From: Odobenus rosmarus divergens
Lineage: Eukaryota > Chordata > Mammalia > Carnivora > Odobenidae
Length of the DNA stretch: 64,000 nucleotides
NCBI RefSeq assembly: GCF_000321225.1
Contig: NW_004450661.1
Location: forward strand, 267,591-331,590
Direction: 5' to 3'
Every line of letters starts with the position of its first letter. Within the stretch, counting starts at the first letter, position 1. Below, in pieces: positions 1-11,659 of the stretch. Under the pieces are notes generated by a model, which saw nothing but the letters and a program-made list of their open reading frames with translations, ran no database searches and had not been told where the DNA came from. A program made the position numbers and the translations under genes.

Positions 1-164
1 GTTAGTCTAATCTGCTGGGCCCCAGTTGGATAACCTAAGAGAGTAGAGGAAAAAGTTTTCTCCTCCCCGGCAGAACAAATCCACAATCCTGGTCTTACTG
101 TAATTTTTATTTTTATTTCTAGAAGTACATTTGCGGTTTAGAAGTACAATGATTTGTCTGACGA

Positions 165-383
165 TCAGTGCTGAGTGTGGCAATCCAGATGCCTGAGCTC
201 TCATTTCTCCACCACTGCCAGCTGGGGAGGTTGCCTGGGCCAGTCCCTTTCCATCCATCATTGCTGATTTCTGATGCATGAACCCTTCCTGGAGACAGGG
301 AGCAGCATCAAAGAAAGGTTGTAGAACTTATTACTGTGTGTAAAGTACCTTGCAATCCCTGACTGAAAGAAGCTATAGAAACG
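165..383 (+). repeat. MIR SINE relic
   Basis: An ancient tRNA-derived MIR is suggested by a core-like stretch (gagctctcatttctcc, then ccactgccagctggg and a gggccagtccctttcc block). It is followed by a 3' part resembling the family's 'gtaaagtaccttgcaa' end. The copy is strongly diverged, and the young SINE next door was inserted just past its end. The call rests on remembered family consensus, not alignment. Confidence 0.45.
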
Positions 384-401
384 CAGAGAATTCCATATGA
401 T

Positions 402-593
402 TTTTTTTTTAAAGATTTTATTCATTCATTTGAGAGAGAATGAGAGGGAGAGAGCACGAGAGGAGGGAGGGTCAGAGGGAGAAACAGACTCCCTGCTGAG
501 CAGGGAGCCGGACGGGGGACTCGATCCCAGAACTCCAGGATCATGACCTGAGCCGAAGGCAGTCACCCAACCAACTGAGCCATCCAGGTGCCC
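402..593 (-). repeat. Carnivore SINEC element
   Basis: This is a tRNA-Lys-derived carnivore SINE in reverse orientation. The T-run and 'aaagattttattcattcatttgag' type tail come first, then a GA-rich stretch, and the tRNA-like head ends at 'gagccatccaggtgccc'. It is flanked by a perfect target-site duplication, agagaattccatatgat, at 385-401 and again at 594-610, so both ends are certain. The perfect duplication implies a fairly recent L1-driven insertion. It encodes no protein. Confidence 0.95.
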
Positions 594-613
594 AGAGAAT
601 TCCATATGATTTT

Positions 614-1984
614 ATCTGCAGAGTAAGTTCAGGTCAGAACATCAGGCAGGATTTAAGCCATATCTCTTCCTTCCTTTGCCATTGTGGATTGAAGTCAGTC
701 CATTTTAATGTTCCTAAAATGTAATTTTTTTTTCTGGGAATAGCTAGACATGTGATGCTGAAAAGGATTTAATTTGCTGTGTTGTCACGGGGATGATGAT
801 GTTGGCTCAATTTTGAATGTTAGGAGAAAGCCATAGGACACTAAACTCTCCCATGGTTGCAATCCTCACAATACAATATAATTAAGGGGAAGCAGGAAGA
901 CACCTAAGCAAAATGTTAGGAGGCTGGACAGTTTGAGAGTGGGGTCAGAGAAGGTTGAACTTGGCAGAACAGCTCCCTGGTGTGGGGCGTTATCAGGCCG
1001 GAATGAATGAGGAAGAAGAGAGAGACACAATCAACCAGAAGACTGCAGAGTGTGGTTAACTGCTGGAGGGCAATTCTGAACAAACCACAAAGTATTAAAA
1101 AAAAAGGACACCCTGGGATTAATTGTCATTCCACTGGCCTGTGAGGCAACTGATACCAAATATAATTGAATTACTTTGTAATTATTTCTTTTAGAGTATT
1201 TAACCTAAGCTAGGCTTTGGAGATGGATTTTTTTCTCTCTCTTGCTTTGCACTGCAAATGGTTTTGCATTACGGATATTTTTCTGCTGTACTGTATTATC
1301 TTGTGCAAACTACTCTGGTTTGTTTTCCCCCTCTTCCTTGCCAATGGGGTTGTTTACTTATCGGAATTAAAGTCAGAAGTGAGCGTCTCTTGCCAGTAGG
1401 ACAGAATTTCTAATAAATATGTAAATAACACCTCTCTCAGCTGTGGCTGCAGGCTCTGCTCTCACGTGGCCCACCCTAGCCACAGTCTGGGGCTCAGGCA
1501 GCCTTGGAGAAGAAGAAAGATTTTCATCAATCTGCAGATCAGAAAGAAATGAAATTAAATCCAACCAGAGAGGGCAAAGGAACAAAGATGAGGTGGTAGA
1601 AAAGGGCATCTGTCCTTGTGGTTGCAGAAATGGGTCATTTTCTTTGGCCTGTGGGTGAAAGTATCTGAAGGTTGACATGGCTTGTCATAAGTGAGGGACT
1701 TAGAACATTCGAGAGTGGCTCAGGATGGAGAGAAATAGATGTCTCGTCTGCAGGCAGGCCATGATCATTTTAATAATAATAGTGGCAATGCTGTCACCCA
1801 TGGCCAGCTACACCTGTCTTATGTCCCAATTCCATGCCTGTGGTAATTAACACCTGGTGTCTACATTGCACCTTGAACTCAAAAATATTTTGAGAACATT
1901 TAAGAGATTTATCCTCTGCTAAAAAGGAAATCAAATCAAACTTCTGCAGAAGTCAAGGACACACCACGGAGTGATACTTAATGT
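614..1984. other. Unique sequence, no gene recognised
   Basis: No repeat family or gene is recognised. Short open frames of up to 101 codons lie on both strands near 1.4-1.7 kb and overlap each other, as expected by chance in GC-moderate DNA. An AT-rich patch at about 1110-1200 contains 'ggattaattgtcatt' and 'aattgaattactttgtaatt', motifs that homeodomain proteins can bind, but nothing shows function. Confidence 0.5.
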
Positions 1985-2281
1985 TAGCTCTGGAACCAGA
2001 ATGCAAGGGATTGAATTTTACTTTGCTACTTACCAGCTCTGTGTCTCAGGTTTCTCAGGCGCAAAAAAATGAGTATTCACCCAACAACCATTGATTGAGT
2101 GCCTATTGTATGCCAAGCAAGTTCTAGATGGAAATATAGTAGAAAACAAAACAGAGGCTCTGCTGTCAGGAATGTCTGCTCTAGTTAATAAGGGTGGTCC
2201 CTACCTCAGAGAGTTGTCATGAGCATCAAATGAATTAATAAATCCCTGGTATATAGTGAATTCTCAATAAACGTGAACTAA
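1985..2281 (+). repeat. MIR relic interrupted by L2-like sequence
   Basis: The first part (to about 2075) follows the MIR core: 'ttactttgctacttaccagctctgtgtctcaggt'-like sequence in degraded form. The last part (from about 2205) follows the MIR 3' region, with 'ctacctcagagagttgtcatgag' type sequence and 'ctcaataaacg'. Between them, 'gagtgcctattgtatgccaagca' with 'aaaacaaaacagaggctctg' is an L2-type motif. Either an L2 fragment sits inside the MIR or the two lie side by side with rearrangement. Confidence 0.5.
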
Positions 2282-3380
2282 ATTTAAATTAAAGTCATAC
2301 AAAAAGGCGGACTACAGGTTAACAGACTGCTGAGCCCAGCACTAGTCCGTGGGTGATGTCCACTCTCTCATTATGCAGGGCTATGGTCAGATTATGGAAA
2401 GAACCTTGTTGAAGCTCTCAAGGATTTGGATACGCTTGGATGGGGTCAGCAGGCTCCAAGAGAGAGTGGCTTGGCTGGGGGTAACCAAGTGATGCTCTGA
2501 CAAGGTGTGTAATATGCAGAGAGGTGCTCTGGAGAGCCACTTGATTTTCTGCCACCCTTTCTTCTTGCTCCTGGGAACCAGCCTCACAGCCTTAGTAGAA
2601 TGTCTGCTCTTTGTGAACGTGCCTTGGCTGCAGCCAGAAGCCCAAATGGGTCCGCTTAAAGGAGATGTAGCCTCAGTGAAATGACACAATCAGATTTTTT
2701 TTTTTTCTGTTAGTCTATTTCTTCATGAAATAAAGCAGAATGGGGGAGGGATGCCTTTCCAGATCTTTTGCCAGGTTTAATGGGTTTTGCAAAATGACTT
2801 TCTGGCAAGGAAATCCAGGGCTTGAGTGGAGCGGTGTGTGCGAGCTTCGTCAGAGTGGCATGCTGGGGTGAGTCTCTCTCCACGAGAAAGGGAAGAATTA
2901 ATTAGAGCCATAAATTATGGATTACTAATCACTGTGCATTGTAATGGAAAGATACGCAGCTAGGTTTGGGTTTTCTGAGGGCCACATGCGTGTTTGCAGA
3001 CTTCAGCAGAGCTTTCTCTGGGGCTTCTTGACTTTTCCCCTCTTCCCTCCTTTCAGACTGTCTGACCCGAGTGACATCCTAGAGGCACTATCGGCTTATC
3101 CACTAGAAAACCAAGAGTGCATTAGCTTTAGAAGCCTCAAGGAGTAAATATTGTTAGAAAGTGCTGGAATCACCAAGCAGATTCACTGCTACCATTTGGA
3201 TTGAGGCCATAGCTAGAGAAATGCAATTTTGTGAAATATTTAAACGGCAACCTCCAAGTGTCATCAAGCCATGGAAGCAGACCCCCAAAACTACCATCAT
3301 CACTACCTCCGCCCGCCCCAAAAAAGTAAAATAATTCATTTTAATATTGGGCAAGAAGATGAATTTCAAAATGAAATTTC
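2282..3380. other. Unique sequence with a candidate conserved block
   Basis: No repeat or gene is recognised. The stretch at 2890-2945 is AT-rich and carries several homeodomain-type cores in 40 bases: aattaattag, aaattatggattac and ctaatc. Neighbouring bases 2750-2890 are ordinary mixed sequence. This looks like the texture of conserved non-coding DNA, but conservation was not tested. Confidence 0.35.
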
Positions 3381-3384
3381 TAAT

Positions 3385-3665
3385 ATCATAGAATGTTAAG
3401 CAGCTATTAAAATGATATTTACATAGAATTTTTAATGATATGGAAAGAATCTTATAACCTTAAGCACAAAAATGGGATAGAAAATTACATTAATATACAG
3501 AACAATCTTAATAAGGTTTTAAAAGCATTGGGGGGAAAGTTTGAAAGAAATAAGGCAAAATTTCAGGATGGTAGAATTAAAGATGATTTTCCTGCTCTTT
3601 AAAAACTGTGCATGTTTTCCAAATTTTTAAAACATGAGCATGTGTTTCATTTAAAAACAATTTGA
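3385..3665 (+). repeat. Old L1M 3' end
   Basis: A mammal-wide L1 3' untranslated region is suggested by the ordered motifs: 'ttaagcagctattaaaatga', a 'tttaatgatatggaaa' block, and terminal 'ccaaatttttaaaacatgag' followed by 'catgtgtttcat'. These match the usual tail of ancient L1M copies. It carries no coding sequence and is heavily diverged. Confidence 0.65.
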
Positions 3666-4290
3666 GAGTATGAATTTTTTTAACTACATACACAACTCCA
3701 AATCAGCAATAATGATCAAGTTGATCAAAGGCCATTCTCCCAATTCTCAAATGGTGGCCTTTGACATTGTTCAGGTTAGAGAACTTAGGAGAAGACATGG
3801 TCCTATCACTGCATTTTCTTTGTTGTTCCTGCCTTTAGGAGAGTTCTGCCTGTCTGGGGATCCACGCCAGGGCTTCTAGCTTAGAACTGGTGATTAGTGA
3901 GTGTTTTTGAAAAGATCATCCTGACAGCAGTGTGAAGAGTGTATCAGAGGGGTGCCAGAGTCAAGCAATTACAAGGCTATACAGGCAAAAAAATAATGGT
4001 AGTTTAGACAAGTGTGGAAGCAGTGAAGATGAGAGAAAAGTGGACACATCTGAGAGATATTCAGGAGCTTAAATCAATAAGTCTTAATAATGGATTTCAA
4101 ATGGGGAAATGAGTAAGAGAGAGCTAGTAGACAGGAGTGACACCTCTTTTTCTGACTATTTAAGGGATAGATAGTGAGTAAAATGAAGCACCAAAAGAAG
4201 CACTAGAATATGACCTAGTTGTTTATTGCATGGGGAGAGGGAGTATACTATCTCTCTATTATTTCATAATAGATAATAATAACATAATAA
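3666..4290. other. Unique sequence, nothing recognised
   Basis: No gene, repeat or regulatory signature is recognised. One open frame of 69 codons at 3670-3879 (+) has no family resemblance that I can see and no splice or promoter context. Confidence 0.5.
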
Positions 4291-4294
4291 ATAT

Positions 4295-4720
4295 TTATTA
4301 TCTCAGTTTCTGAGGATCAAGAATTTGGAAAAGGTTGTGTGACTTTGGCTCAGGATGTTGCAATCAAGATGGTGGTCAGAATTGCATTCATCTGAAGGCT
4401 TGCCTGGGGCTGGAAAATCTATTTCCAAAGTTTCTCATGTGGCTGTTGGCTGGAGGCCTCACTTTCTTACCACATGGGCTTCTCCATGGGGGACATTATA
4501 GCTGGCTTCCCCAGCATGAGTAATCCAAGAAAGAGACAGAAAGTAGGAAACTGAAGTGCTTTTTATGACCTGGTGTCTAAAGTCACCCACCGTCATTTCT
4601 CTTCCTATTCTATTTAAGTGAGTTGCTAAGTCCAACCCACACTTAAGGTAGAATTAGGTCCTACTTTTGAAAGGTGTGTCAAATAATTTGTGGATATATT
4701 TTAAGACATCATGGGAGGGG
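4295..4720 (-). repeat. Ancient ERVL/MaLR-type LTR-like repeat
   Basis: The order of motifs resembles a widespread old mammalian LTR in reverse: 'ttatctcagtttctgaggatca', 'ttgcattcatctgaaggct', 'atgtggctgttggctgga', 'ttaccacatgggcttctcc', and finally 'aagtccaacccacactta'. The family name is not certain. No retroviral internal sequence adjoins it, so it is a solitary or fragmentary LTR. Confidence 0.55.
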
Positions 4721-4816
4721 AGTGCTAGATAAACTTAGTTCTTGACATACTATGTTTGAAGGGCCTTTAAGAAATTCAAACCTCAAGTAGATGTAAATAA
4801 AATATGGAGCCCAAAT

Positions 4817-4837
4817 TAAAACAAAACAAAACAAAAC
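4817..4837. repeat. (AAAAC)n short tandem repeat
   Basis: A run of about four AAAAC units, a simple sequence of no coding meaning. Confidence 0.8.
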
Positions 4838-5032
4838 TTGGGCTGTGATACAAAAATCATGAATCTTATAGAGTTACATGGTAATGAAAACTTTGGATTA
4901 GATTTCTTAAGAAAAAAAGTTTAGAGTGAGATAAGAAAAAAAATAACCAAAGGTTAAGGAATTCTAACAATGTCTGTATAGAGGAAAATGAATTTGTAAG
5001 GAGGTGTTACATCACAAAAGTCAAGCAAATGG

Positions 5033-5248
5033 GGGTGCCTGGGTGGCTCAATCAGTTAAGCCACCAACTCTTGATTTCAGCTCAGGTCATGATCTCTGGA
5101 TTGTGAGATCAAGCCCTGCCTCAGGCTCCATTCTCAGCTTGGAGTCTGTTTGTCCCTCTCCCTCTGCTCCACCCCCTACTTGTGATCTCTCCCTCTCTTT
5201 CTCTCTGTCTCTTTCTAAAATAAATAAATAAATAAAATCTTAGGGAAA
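5033..5248 (+). repeat. Carnivore SINEC element
   Basis: The tRNA-Lys-like head 'gggtgcctgggtggctca' is followed by a body ending in a CT-rich stretch and an 'aaataaataaataaataaaatctt' type tail in shorter units. A perfect 17-base duplication, aaaagtcaagcaaatgg, flanks it at 5016-5032 and 5249-5265. The head reads 'ctcttgatttcagctcaggt', an older subfamily flavour than the copies at 6031 or 17595. Confidence 0.95.
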
Positions 5249-6030
5249 AAAAGTCAAGCAAATGGTACTATGAAAGTACAAGAACAGAGTAAGAGCTAAT
5301 TTGGTGAATGAGGCTGGAGGCCAGACTGGAGTAGATTGAATGTCTAAATGAAGGCACTGATTACATGTATTTTTTTTTTATCTTTTTGTTTTGAACTAAA
5401 TTTAGACTTGTATAAAATTTGCAAAATAATACAGCTAATTTCCATACACCCTTCACCCGGCTTCCCCTATTCCTAACTACTTATATAATTGCAGTACAAT
5501 TATTACCTCCAGAAATTTAACCCTGGTGCAATAATATTCACTACACTATAGGTCTGACACAAAATTTCCCAGTGGTATTGGCAAGAATATGACAGAAATG
5601 ATGCTGTGTTCTTCTCAAGGGCCTCATTTTGTTGACAGGCCTTGTAAATGGTGATATTAATCTTAATCACCTGGTTAAGGTGGTGTCCTGCTGGATTTTT
5701 TTCCTCTGTAACGGGGCTTTTTTTTCCCTTTTGTGATTACCAAACATCTGTAGGAGATACATAGAGGCTGCACACATATCTTATTTCCCCTCAAACTTTC
5801 TCCCATTATTTTTAGCATCCATCAGTGGATCTTGTTTACAACAATTATTACTTTGATGTTGGCCTAATGGTTTTTTTCTCTTTTCCTATTTCCTTCTATG
5901 TTTATTCATTGATTTTTTTTGTGTAAGGACAAGCTATCTCTTTCCCCCATCTTTTTATCTATTCAAATATTTATGTCAATATGACTTATGGGTATTGATT
6001 TTATTCTATTGGTTAAAATCCAATACTGTC

Positions 6031-6208
6031 GGGACGCCTGGGTGGCTCAGTTGGTTAAGCGACTGCCTTCGGCTCAGGTCATGATCCTGGAGTCCCAGGA
6101 TCAAGTCCCACATCGGGCTCCCTGCTCAGCAGGGAGTCTGCTTCTCCCTCTAACCCTCTTCCCTCTTGTGCTCTCTCTCTCAAATAAATAAATAAAATCT
6201 TTAAAAAA
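6031..6208 (+). repeat. Carnivore SINEC element inside L1M
   Basis: The head 'gacgcctgggtggctcag' runs into 'gactgccttcggctcaggtc' and a tail of AAATAAATAAATAAAATC type. It is flanked by the perfect duplication aaaatccaatactgtc at 6015-6030 and 6209-6224. It sits inside the antisense L1M relic, whose text resumes exactly across the duplication, so it is younger than the L1M. Confidence 0.95.
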
Positions 6209-6516
6209 AAAATCCAATACTGTCATTATTTATTTTTATACTCAAATATTTCCAACTTTGACCATTAGGAGATCTTTCTAGTTGGTTCTACTGTCTTTTG
6301 TGAAAAGTCCACTCGTTTTGTTTGAGCACATCTTATTTTGTGGCATCCCCAAATGCTCCAAGCTCAGATTTTTTTTTTTTTTTTTGTCCTGCCCCTGATC
6401 TAGTATCAAACTTTCTCTGAGAATACTGCTTAGAAAAGATCTGGACACTAGGTGTGCTCATTGCAACTGGGGTGTCTTTGCTTCTAGAACTCTAGTGGAC
6501 AGAGTAGGAAATGCAT

Positions 6517-6673
6517 GTATGTATGCTAACCCACATACACACACATCTGTATTGATCTGTGTGTTTGTGTCATGTGCATGTGGATGTGGGTTGGTATATG
6601 TACGTGTATGTAGTATGTACACTTGTTTATGTATGTATGTGTATATAGTGTGTATATATATTTACACACACAA
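6517..6673. repeat. TG/TATG-rich low-complexity tract
   Basis: Imperfect alternating purine-pyrimidine sequence built from TGTG, TATG and TATA units, with a CACACA tract at each end. It corresponds to the position where L1M 3' UTRs carry a variable TG/CA block, so it is probably part of that element rather than an independent microsatellite. Confidence 0.7.
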
Positions 6674-8120
6674 ACTATGGATTTATACTGATAACTGATT
6701 TCAATTCATTTCCACAGGGTTTATTTTCATTTCCCCCGTTTGTTTGTAACTTCTTTCCCCAATGGCAAGAAAGCTGGCTCTCATTTATACAGTATGTTTA
6801 CTGATGTCATGGATTCTGGTGTGCTCCTAAAGTTAGTTTAGAATTGTTAACCCATATACCAGTGAGAAACAATTTGACTGGTGAAATCCATTTGTGCACA
6901 GTTCTTTTTGTGGGTAGTCTTGCGGTATCCAGTCAAGATACTGTTCACCAGAGTGAGTTCTTTCTTCTCTACCCTCTCCAGTGCAACTGTGTTATTTGTT
7001 TGCTGTAGACTTTATAGAATGAAGTTAATTTGTCATTTTCGTATTCTATTTTGGTCCCTCATCCCCATCCTTGTTGGTTTGTTTATTTTGGTGACATTTG
7101 AAGGGTGGGTGAAACATTAGTATGATTTTAAGAGCCAGAAGTTATGCTCAGAGAAGTAAACTCCTGCCTCAGTCCTATAAGCCCACTCCCACTTTTTAAA
7201 AAACTTCCCCTTTTTTTCACCCATTTCTCATTGCCTCTCCTTCTAAAGGTAACCAATTTCCTTATTTTGTGAATTATACTTCCTTTATTTCTTTTGTATG
7301 AATGAGTAGATACATGTGCATTTACCTATATCCTCTTCTTTCATACAGAAAGGTGGCATACCATAATACTCTTTTACACTTTACTTTTTCACTTACCAGC
7401 AGGTCTTGGAAATCATTTCATATCAATTTATAGAGATCGTCCTCACTTTTTGTTCCAGCCGTGCAGCTCTTCCTTGCACGGGTATAAGCTAGTTTATACA
7501 ACCGCTATTCTATGAATGGACACTTGGGTCATTTTCAATATTTGTAATCACAAGCTGTTACAATGAATAGCTGTCTGCGGGTGTATTTTCCTATTAATAG
7601 AGGTTAATTCCTAGCCATGGGTTTGTTGGCCAAAAAGCAAGTGCATATGTAGTTTTGTTAGACATTGACAAATTTTTCCCCAAAGAAAATGAGAGTGAAG
7701 CTCCACTAGCAGAATGTGTGGTCCTTTTTTTTTTTTTTTAATTTTTGCTAGTCTTGCCTGGTGAGTAGTAGCATCTCAGAGTTGTTTTAATGTGTATATC
7801 ACCTATTATAAGTAAGCTTGAACATTTTTTCATTATCTGAGGATCTTTTGTGTGAATTGTCTTTGAGTGCCTTTTTTACATTTCTTCATCAAGTGTTTGG
7901 TTCTTTTCTCTTCAATTTTAAAAATTATTTATTTATTGGGCATATTAGCTCTTTGTCTGTGTTATCTGTCTTGAATATTTTTGCCCAAGCTAACAGTTTG
8001 CTTATGGCAGATTTTGTGATGCAAACTTTTTTAAAAAATTCAATCTTTCCTTTTGTTATTTCTGGAATTTTATTCACTCTTTATGTATTTATTTACTTAA
8101 AACATGCCTCTATCACCAAT

Positions 8121-9465
8121 CCCAGCTAAATTTTCACACTAAATACTCTTTATCACTCAAAGAAGAAATAGTCTATATTTAGTTCTTAGAATCTTGCTCC
8201 CACCTTCTCTAGAAATAAACTGGTCTCTCCACAGAAGGTTCATCAGTTTGCTAACCTCTACTTAACCATTTCTCATTTGATAACTAACCTTGAGTCTCAG
8301 CTCAGAGAGATTTCTTGGCTCTGTTTAATATGTGATTTCACCTGGGACTCAGAGACATTCGCTGCCCAGAAGAACAGAAATCTCTTAGCAGTGAACTGCC
8401 ACCAATCTACCTAAGAGTTGGCAAACAAATGTTTAACACAAATTATAGCCAATAAATTCATGTATGGATAGTTTCATACATGAAACTATGACCTGTTTTA
8501 CAGAAGGCCATAGTATAAGGAACAGACAGTGAATTGCAGCATTACCCATTCTGCTTGCAAATGAGCTCTGTGCAAGATGCTATGGGTCTATAAGAGAATT
8601 ATAACACACAGCCTCTGTCCTTATGGAACTCACAGTTTCTTCAAATGCTAATGTGAATACACATTGAAGAAGTAGATTGCAATGGAACATTGTCTATAAA
8701 CAAGAGCCTGCGGTAGGTTGCAGAGCACTGACTTGAGGCATGGTGGGCATCAATTAAAAGAAGGGAAAAATCACCGAGGTCTGAAGTCACGTGGTGAATC
8801 TTGAGATGAACTTTGAGGCATGGGTAGGATTTGGATGGGTAATGCAAAAAGAAAACATTCACTCATTTCACTAAAATGTACCGAGTTGGACACCTGCTAC
8901 TTGGAAAATAGTAAACATGAGCTCCATATGAAGTGCAAAATTGTTACAACCCAACTTCCTTTTTAGAAAGTAGACACACATCCCTATGCCACAGGATTCC
9001 TTCCTCGTTTTAATATTTTCAAAGTACTTTTTGCTAAAAAGCTTTGGATGAGATTTACCCAAGAACATTCTCCAAAATGTTAGAGGTGGTCTGATCTGAT
9101 GTACTTGCAAAATGTACGGCAAATAATTCCTTTCCATTTTTTACTCTTCAAAGACCCTTTCACGTTTGGTCCCCTCCCCTTTCCTTTTTTCTCCCCTTCA
9201 CAATAACACTGAATAGTGAGTATTATAATTCCCATTTCACTGTTGAAAGAACTCAGATGTATGAAGTCCAAATATTCTTAACTGAAAAGATGAGAAGAAG
9301 ATCCAGGGCCAGAGTTGTGAACTCCTAGGTCACGTTAGTTTACCTTTTCTCAGCTGGAGATGCTGACTGTGGCACTGAGATGAGCCTAGGGTGTAGACAA
9401 TAATCCCCAAGCACTAGCCGTGGTGTCTGTAGACCTACCGACATGGTTACTAACTACATCTGTGG
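8121..9465. other. Mostly unique sequence, L2-like trace near 8.55 kb
   Basis: No gene is recognised. At about 8570-8650, 'cctctgtccttatggaactcaca' resembles the 'ccctgccctcatggagcttaca' segment of L2. A perfect inverted repeat with 10-base arms lies at 8468-8489. Open frames on the minus strand at 8641-9271 (63-88 codons) overlap one another and match no family known to me. Confidence 0.45.
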
Positions 9466-9469
9466 TGTG

Positions 9470-9590
9470 AACAGGTTCCTTTGTTTTCCTTGCTATAGCT
9501 CAGCCTCATCATCTGAAAAAATGGAGGATTTGGACTAAACATTCTCGAATGCCCCTTGAGTACTAACAGTCTCTGCTTCTAAGTGCCTAG
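9470..9590 (+). repeat. MIR relic
   Basis: 'gctcagcctcatcatctgaaaaaatg' in its shorter parts (cctcatcatctgaaaaaatg) matches the conserved MIR 'cctcatctgtaaaatgg' segment, followed by a diverged 3' part. Only a fragment survives. Confidence 0.5.
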
Positions 9591-11070
9591 CCAGCCCCTG
9601 CAGCCTTCTGCTCTGCTTGGTCATCAGGATGTTCCATGAGGTCCAAATAGGAGAAGGCACCTGGCCTGCTGACCTCTAGAACCATCCTCCACCTCCACAC
9701 CTGTGCAGAGAGAAGTCCTCTGCAGATGCTGATTACATCTGATTACAGAATGCTGTATTCAGGGGACTTTGATGTAGTAACTGGAAGGATGTGGGCAGAG
9801 GAAGGAAAAGTAGGAGCGCAGCAGAGGAAAGAATTTCAGGAAAGACTTTGCCTGTAATGTAGATATCTTAGGTTAGAGAATTTTTTACTCTAGTAGCAGG
9901 AAATGTTATAGAAGAATCACTGGGGAGAGTGAGATCTCCTAGCCCCTGCTCTGAGCAGCACTGTGAAAAATGAAGTGGAAAAAGCCAAATTTACAGATCA
10001 TCTAGGGAAGCTGAAATCCAGCAGTAGGATATTAAACACAAAAGAGCTGAAGTTAACATGAGGCGTTATTGGTTTGGGGAGATGGGCTATTTCCCCAAGG
10101 TCCATAATTAGAACAGAGAACCTTTTGCATGTAATTAAGAGTAAGAGATTGGTTTAACAACCACAGCTGAGCAAGTCTGAAACATTTTTTTTCCAACTAG
10201 CATTTGGGATTAGGAATTTTTTTTTCTTTCACTTGTAAAATGTGAGAGTTTCCTGACTCTTTAGGAAATTTAGGCTAATTCTACTTCCACAAGCATTTTT
10301 GTTACTAATAATAATAGGATATTTTTGCATACGTGATGTGAAATCAGCAAGGTACCCCACAGAAACAAGATGGCCTTTGAGGCACTTTTCCCCCTCAAGG
10401 AAGCTGTCACTGAGCAGCTGATTAATTACTGTAATAATCATAATTTTTAAAAATTAAAAAAATCCCTCTTTCCATTCATTAAGTACACTGCAGATAGGTG
10501 CCAGAGGTAATTATTGTCTAGAAGTACTTCCGAATTATCTTTTCTAATCCAGCTATGCTGACATTTTTGAGAGAAAAAAAGTGTTTTGTCTTTCCTCTTA
10601 TGAACAGGGTGACATTTGAATATGCAAACAGTGTCACAGTCTGCCCTGTGGATGTTTTCTGGAGGTATGATTTATGAGGCCAGCCTATTGTATTTGTTAT
10701 CACTCTATGAAAAAGGTCATTAGACAAAGGAACTCTACCTACTGGGGTCTATGGCTCATCTTGTGATATTTTAACTGTTGCACTAGTGCTGACTTGCAGG
10801 CATGCCTCCCGGTATGAACTGTGTGGACAATAGTTGGCCTAGGCTTTATCCCACTCCTGGGATAGATTACAGATGCTGAAAATGGAAGCCCATGGAAAAT
10901 CTAAAAATCTTATTTTAGTCAGTGGGTTTAACTTTCTTTCCCCCAAAATAATTGTTTCTGAAGTAGGCCATAGAGTCTAAACTAGAGATAGTAAACCTGA
11001 GCTGTCTGATGGTGATTCATCATTAGGGAGACTGATTGGGTGAAGTGCCTTCCCACGGGCTCTATGGTGA
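9591..11070. other. Unique sequence with candidate conserved blocks
   Basis: No repeat or gene is recognised. Two AT-rich patches stand out. One is 10100-10170, with 'ccataattagaac' and 'gtaattaagag'. The other is 10500-10740, with 'ggtaattattg', 'gaattatc', 'tctaatcc' and the octamer-like 'gaatatgcaaac'. This is texture, not proof of function. Confidence 0.35.
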
Positions 11071-11074
11071 GTAC

Positions 11075-11440
11075 AACTGGAGTTAAATCATTCTATCTTA
11101 CAGTTGGAAAGACCTCAGACGCCATCTTCTTTAGCCTCTTCCCACAATATGATGCCCTCTCTAACACAGAGTGGTCATTCAATCTCTGCTTAAACATCTC
11201 CAATGACAAGGGAATCACTTCCTCGTCTTCAAGAAGTCCTGTTCATTTTGGGCAGCCCTGAAACTATAATTTTACTTTTTAGTACACTAAAACCTGCCTC
11301 CATGTCATTTTTGTCAGTTTTACCCTCGGTACATCCTCTAGATGGAAGAATCCATCTCCCATATTGCAAAGAAGCTCAAAGAAAACTATGCCATAAATCT
11401 GTCCATCTTGGTTAAATGTTCTCTCAGCGAACATTGGATT
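11075..11440 (+). repeat. Ancient interspersed repeat, family uncertain
   Basis: The phrase 'tcattcaatctctgcttaaaca' followed by 'ctccaatgacaagggaatcac' and 'cattttgggcagccctg' recalls a deeply conserved mammalian dispersed repeat that I cannot name with confidence. Two short overlapping open frames on the plus strand are incidental. Confidence 0.4.
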
Positions 11441-11659
11441 TGCATCTTCTCTTAATGTCTTAATATATGGACAATACTTTTTTTTTAACCACTGCAGTAG
11501 ACATAATGGATCATAGTTATGTGGATGTCCTGGTGTTACATATACTTCTTAATGTTCTAGGTATAATTCTACCCCTTTATCTCCCCCCACACACACACGT
11601 TTATCAGAAAGCAAAAAAGTGACATTATTATGAAAATATCCTTGAATATATTTGTGTCT

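Larger units (their letters stand above)
5370..8120 (-). repeat. Antisense L1M 3' end (3' UTR plus ORF2 C-terminus)
   Basis: A long, diverged mammal-wide L1 lies in reverse. From 5370 to about 7360 the text follows L1M 3' UTR motifs: 'acacccttcacccggcttcccc', then 'cacctggttaaggtggtgtcc', 'atccaatactgtc', and 'ctaggtgtgctcattgcaactg'. From about 7370 to 8120 it is the reverse complement of the ORF2 C-terminal region, with 'tgaatggacacttgggtc', 'tacaatgaatagctgt' and 'ttttcattatctga'. Reading frames are destroyed. A young SINE splits it at 6031-6208. The exact L1M subfamily was not determined. Confidence 0.75.

Noticed and set aside
6031..6208. Dog-specific SINEC_Cf
   Set aside because: The head and body lack the 'gcgcagcggtttagcgcc' signature. 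It resembles arctoid subfamilies instead.
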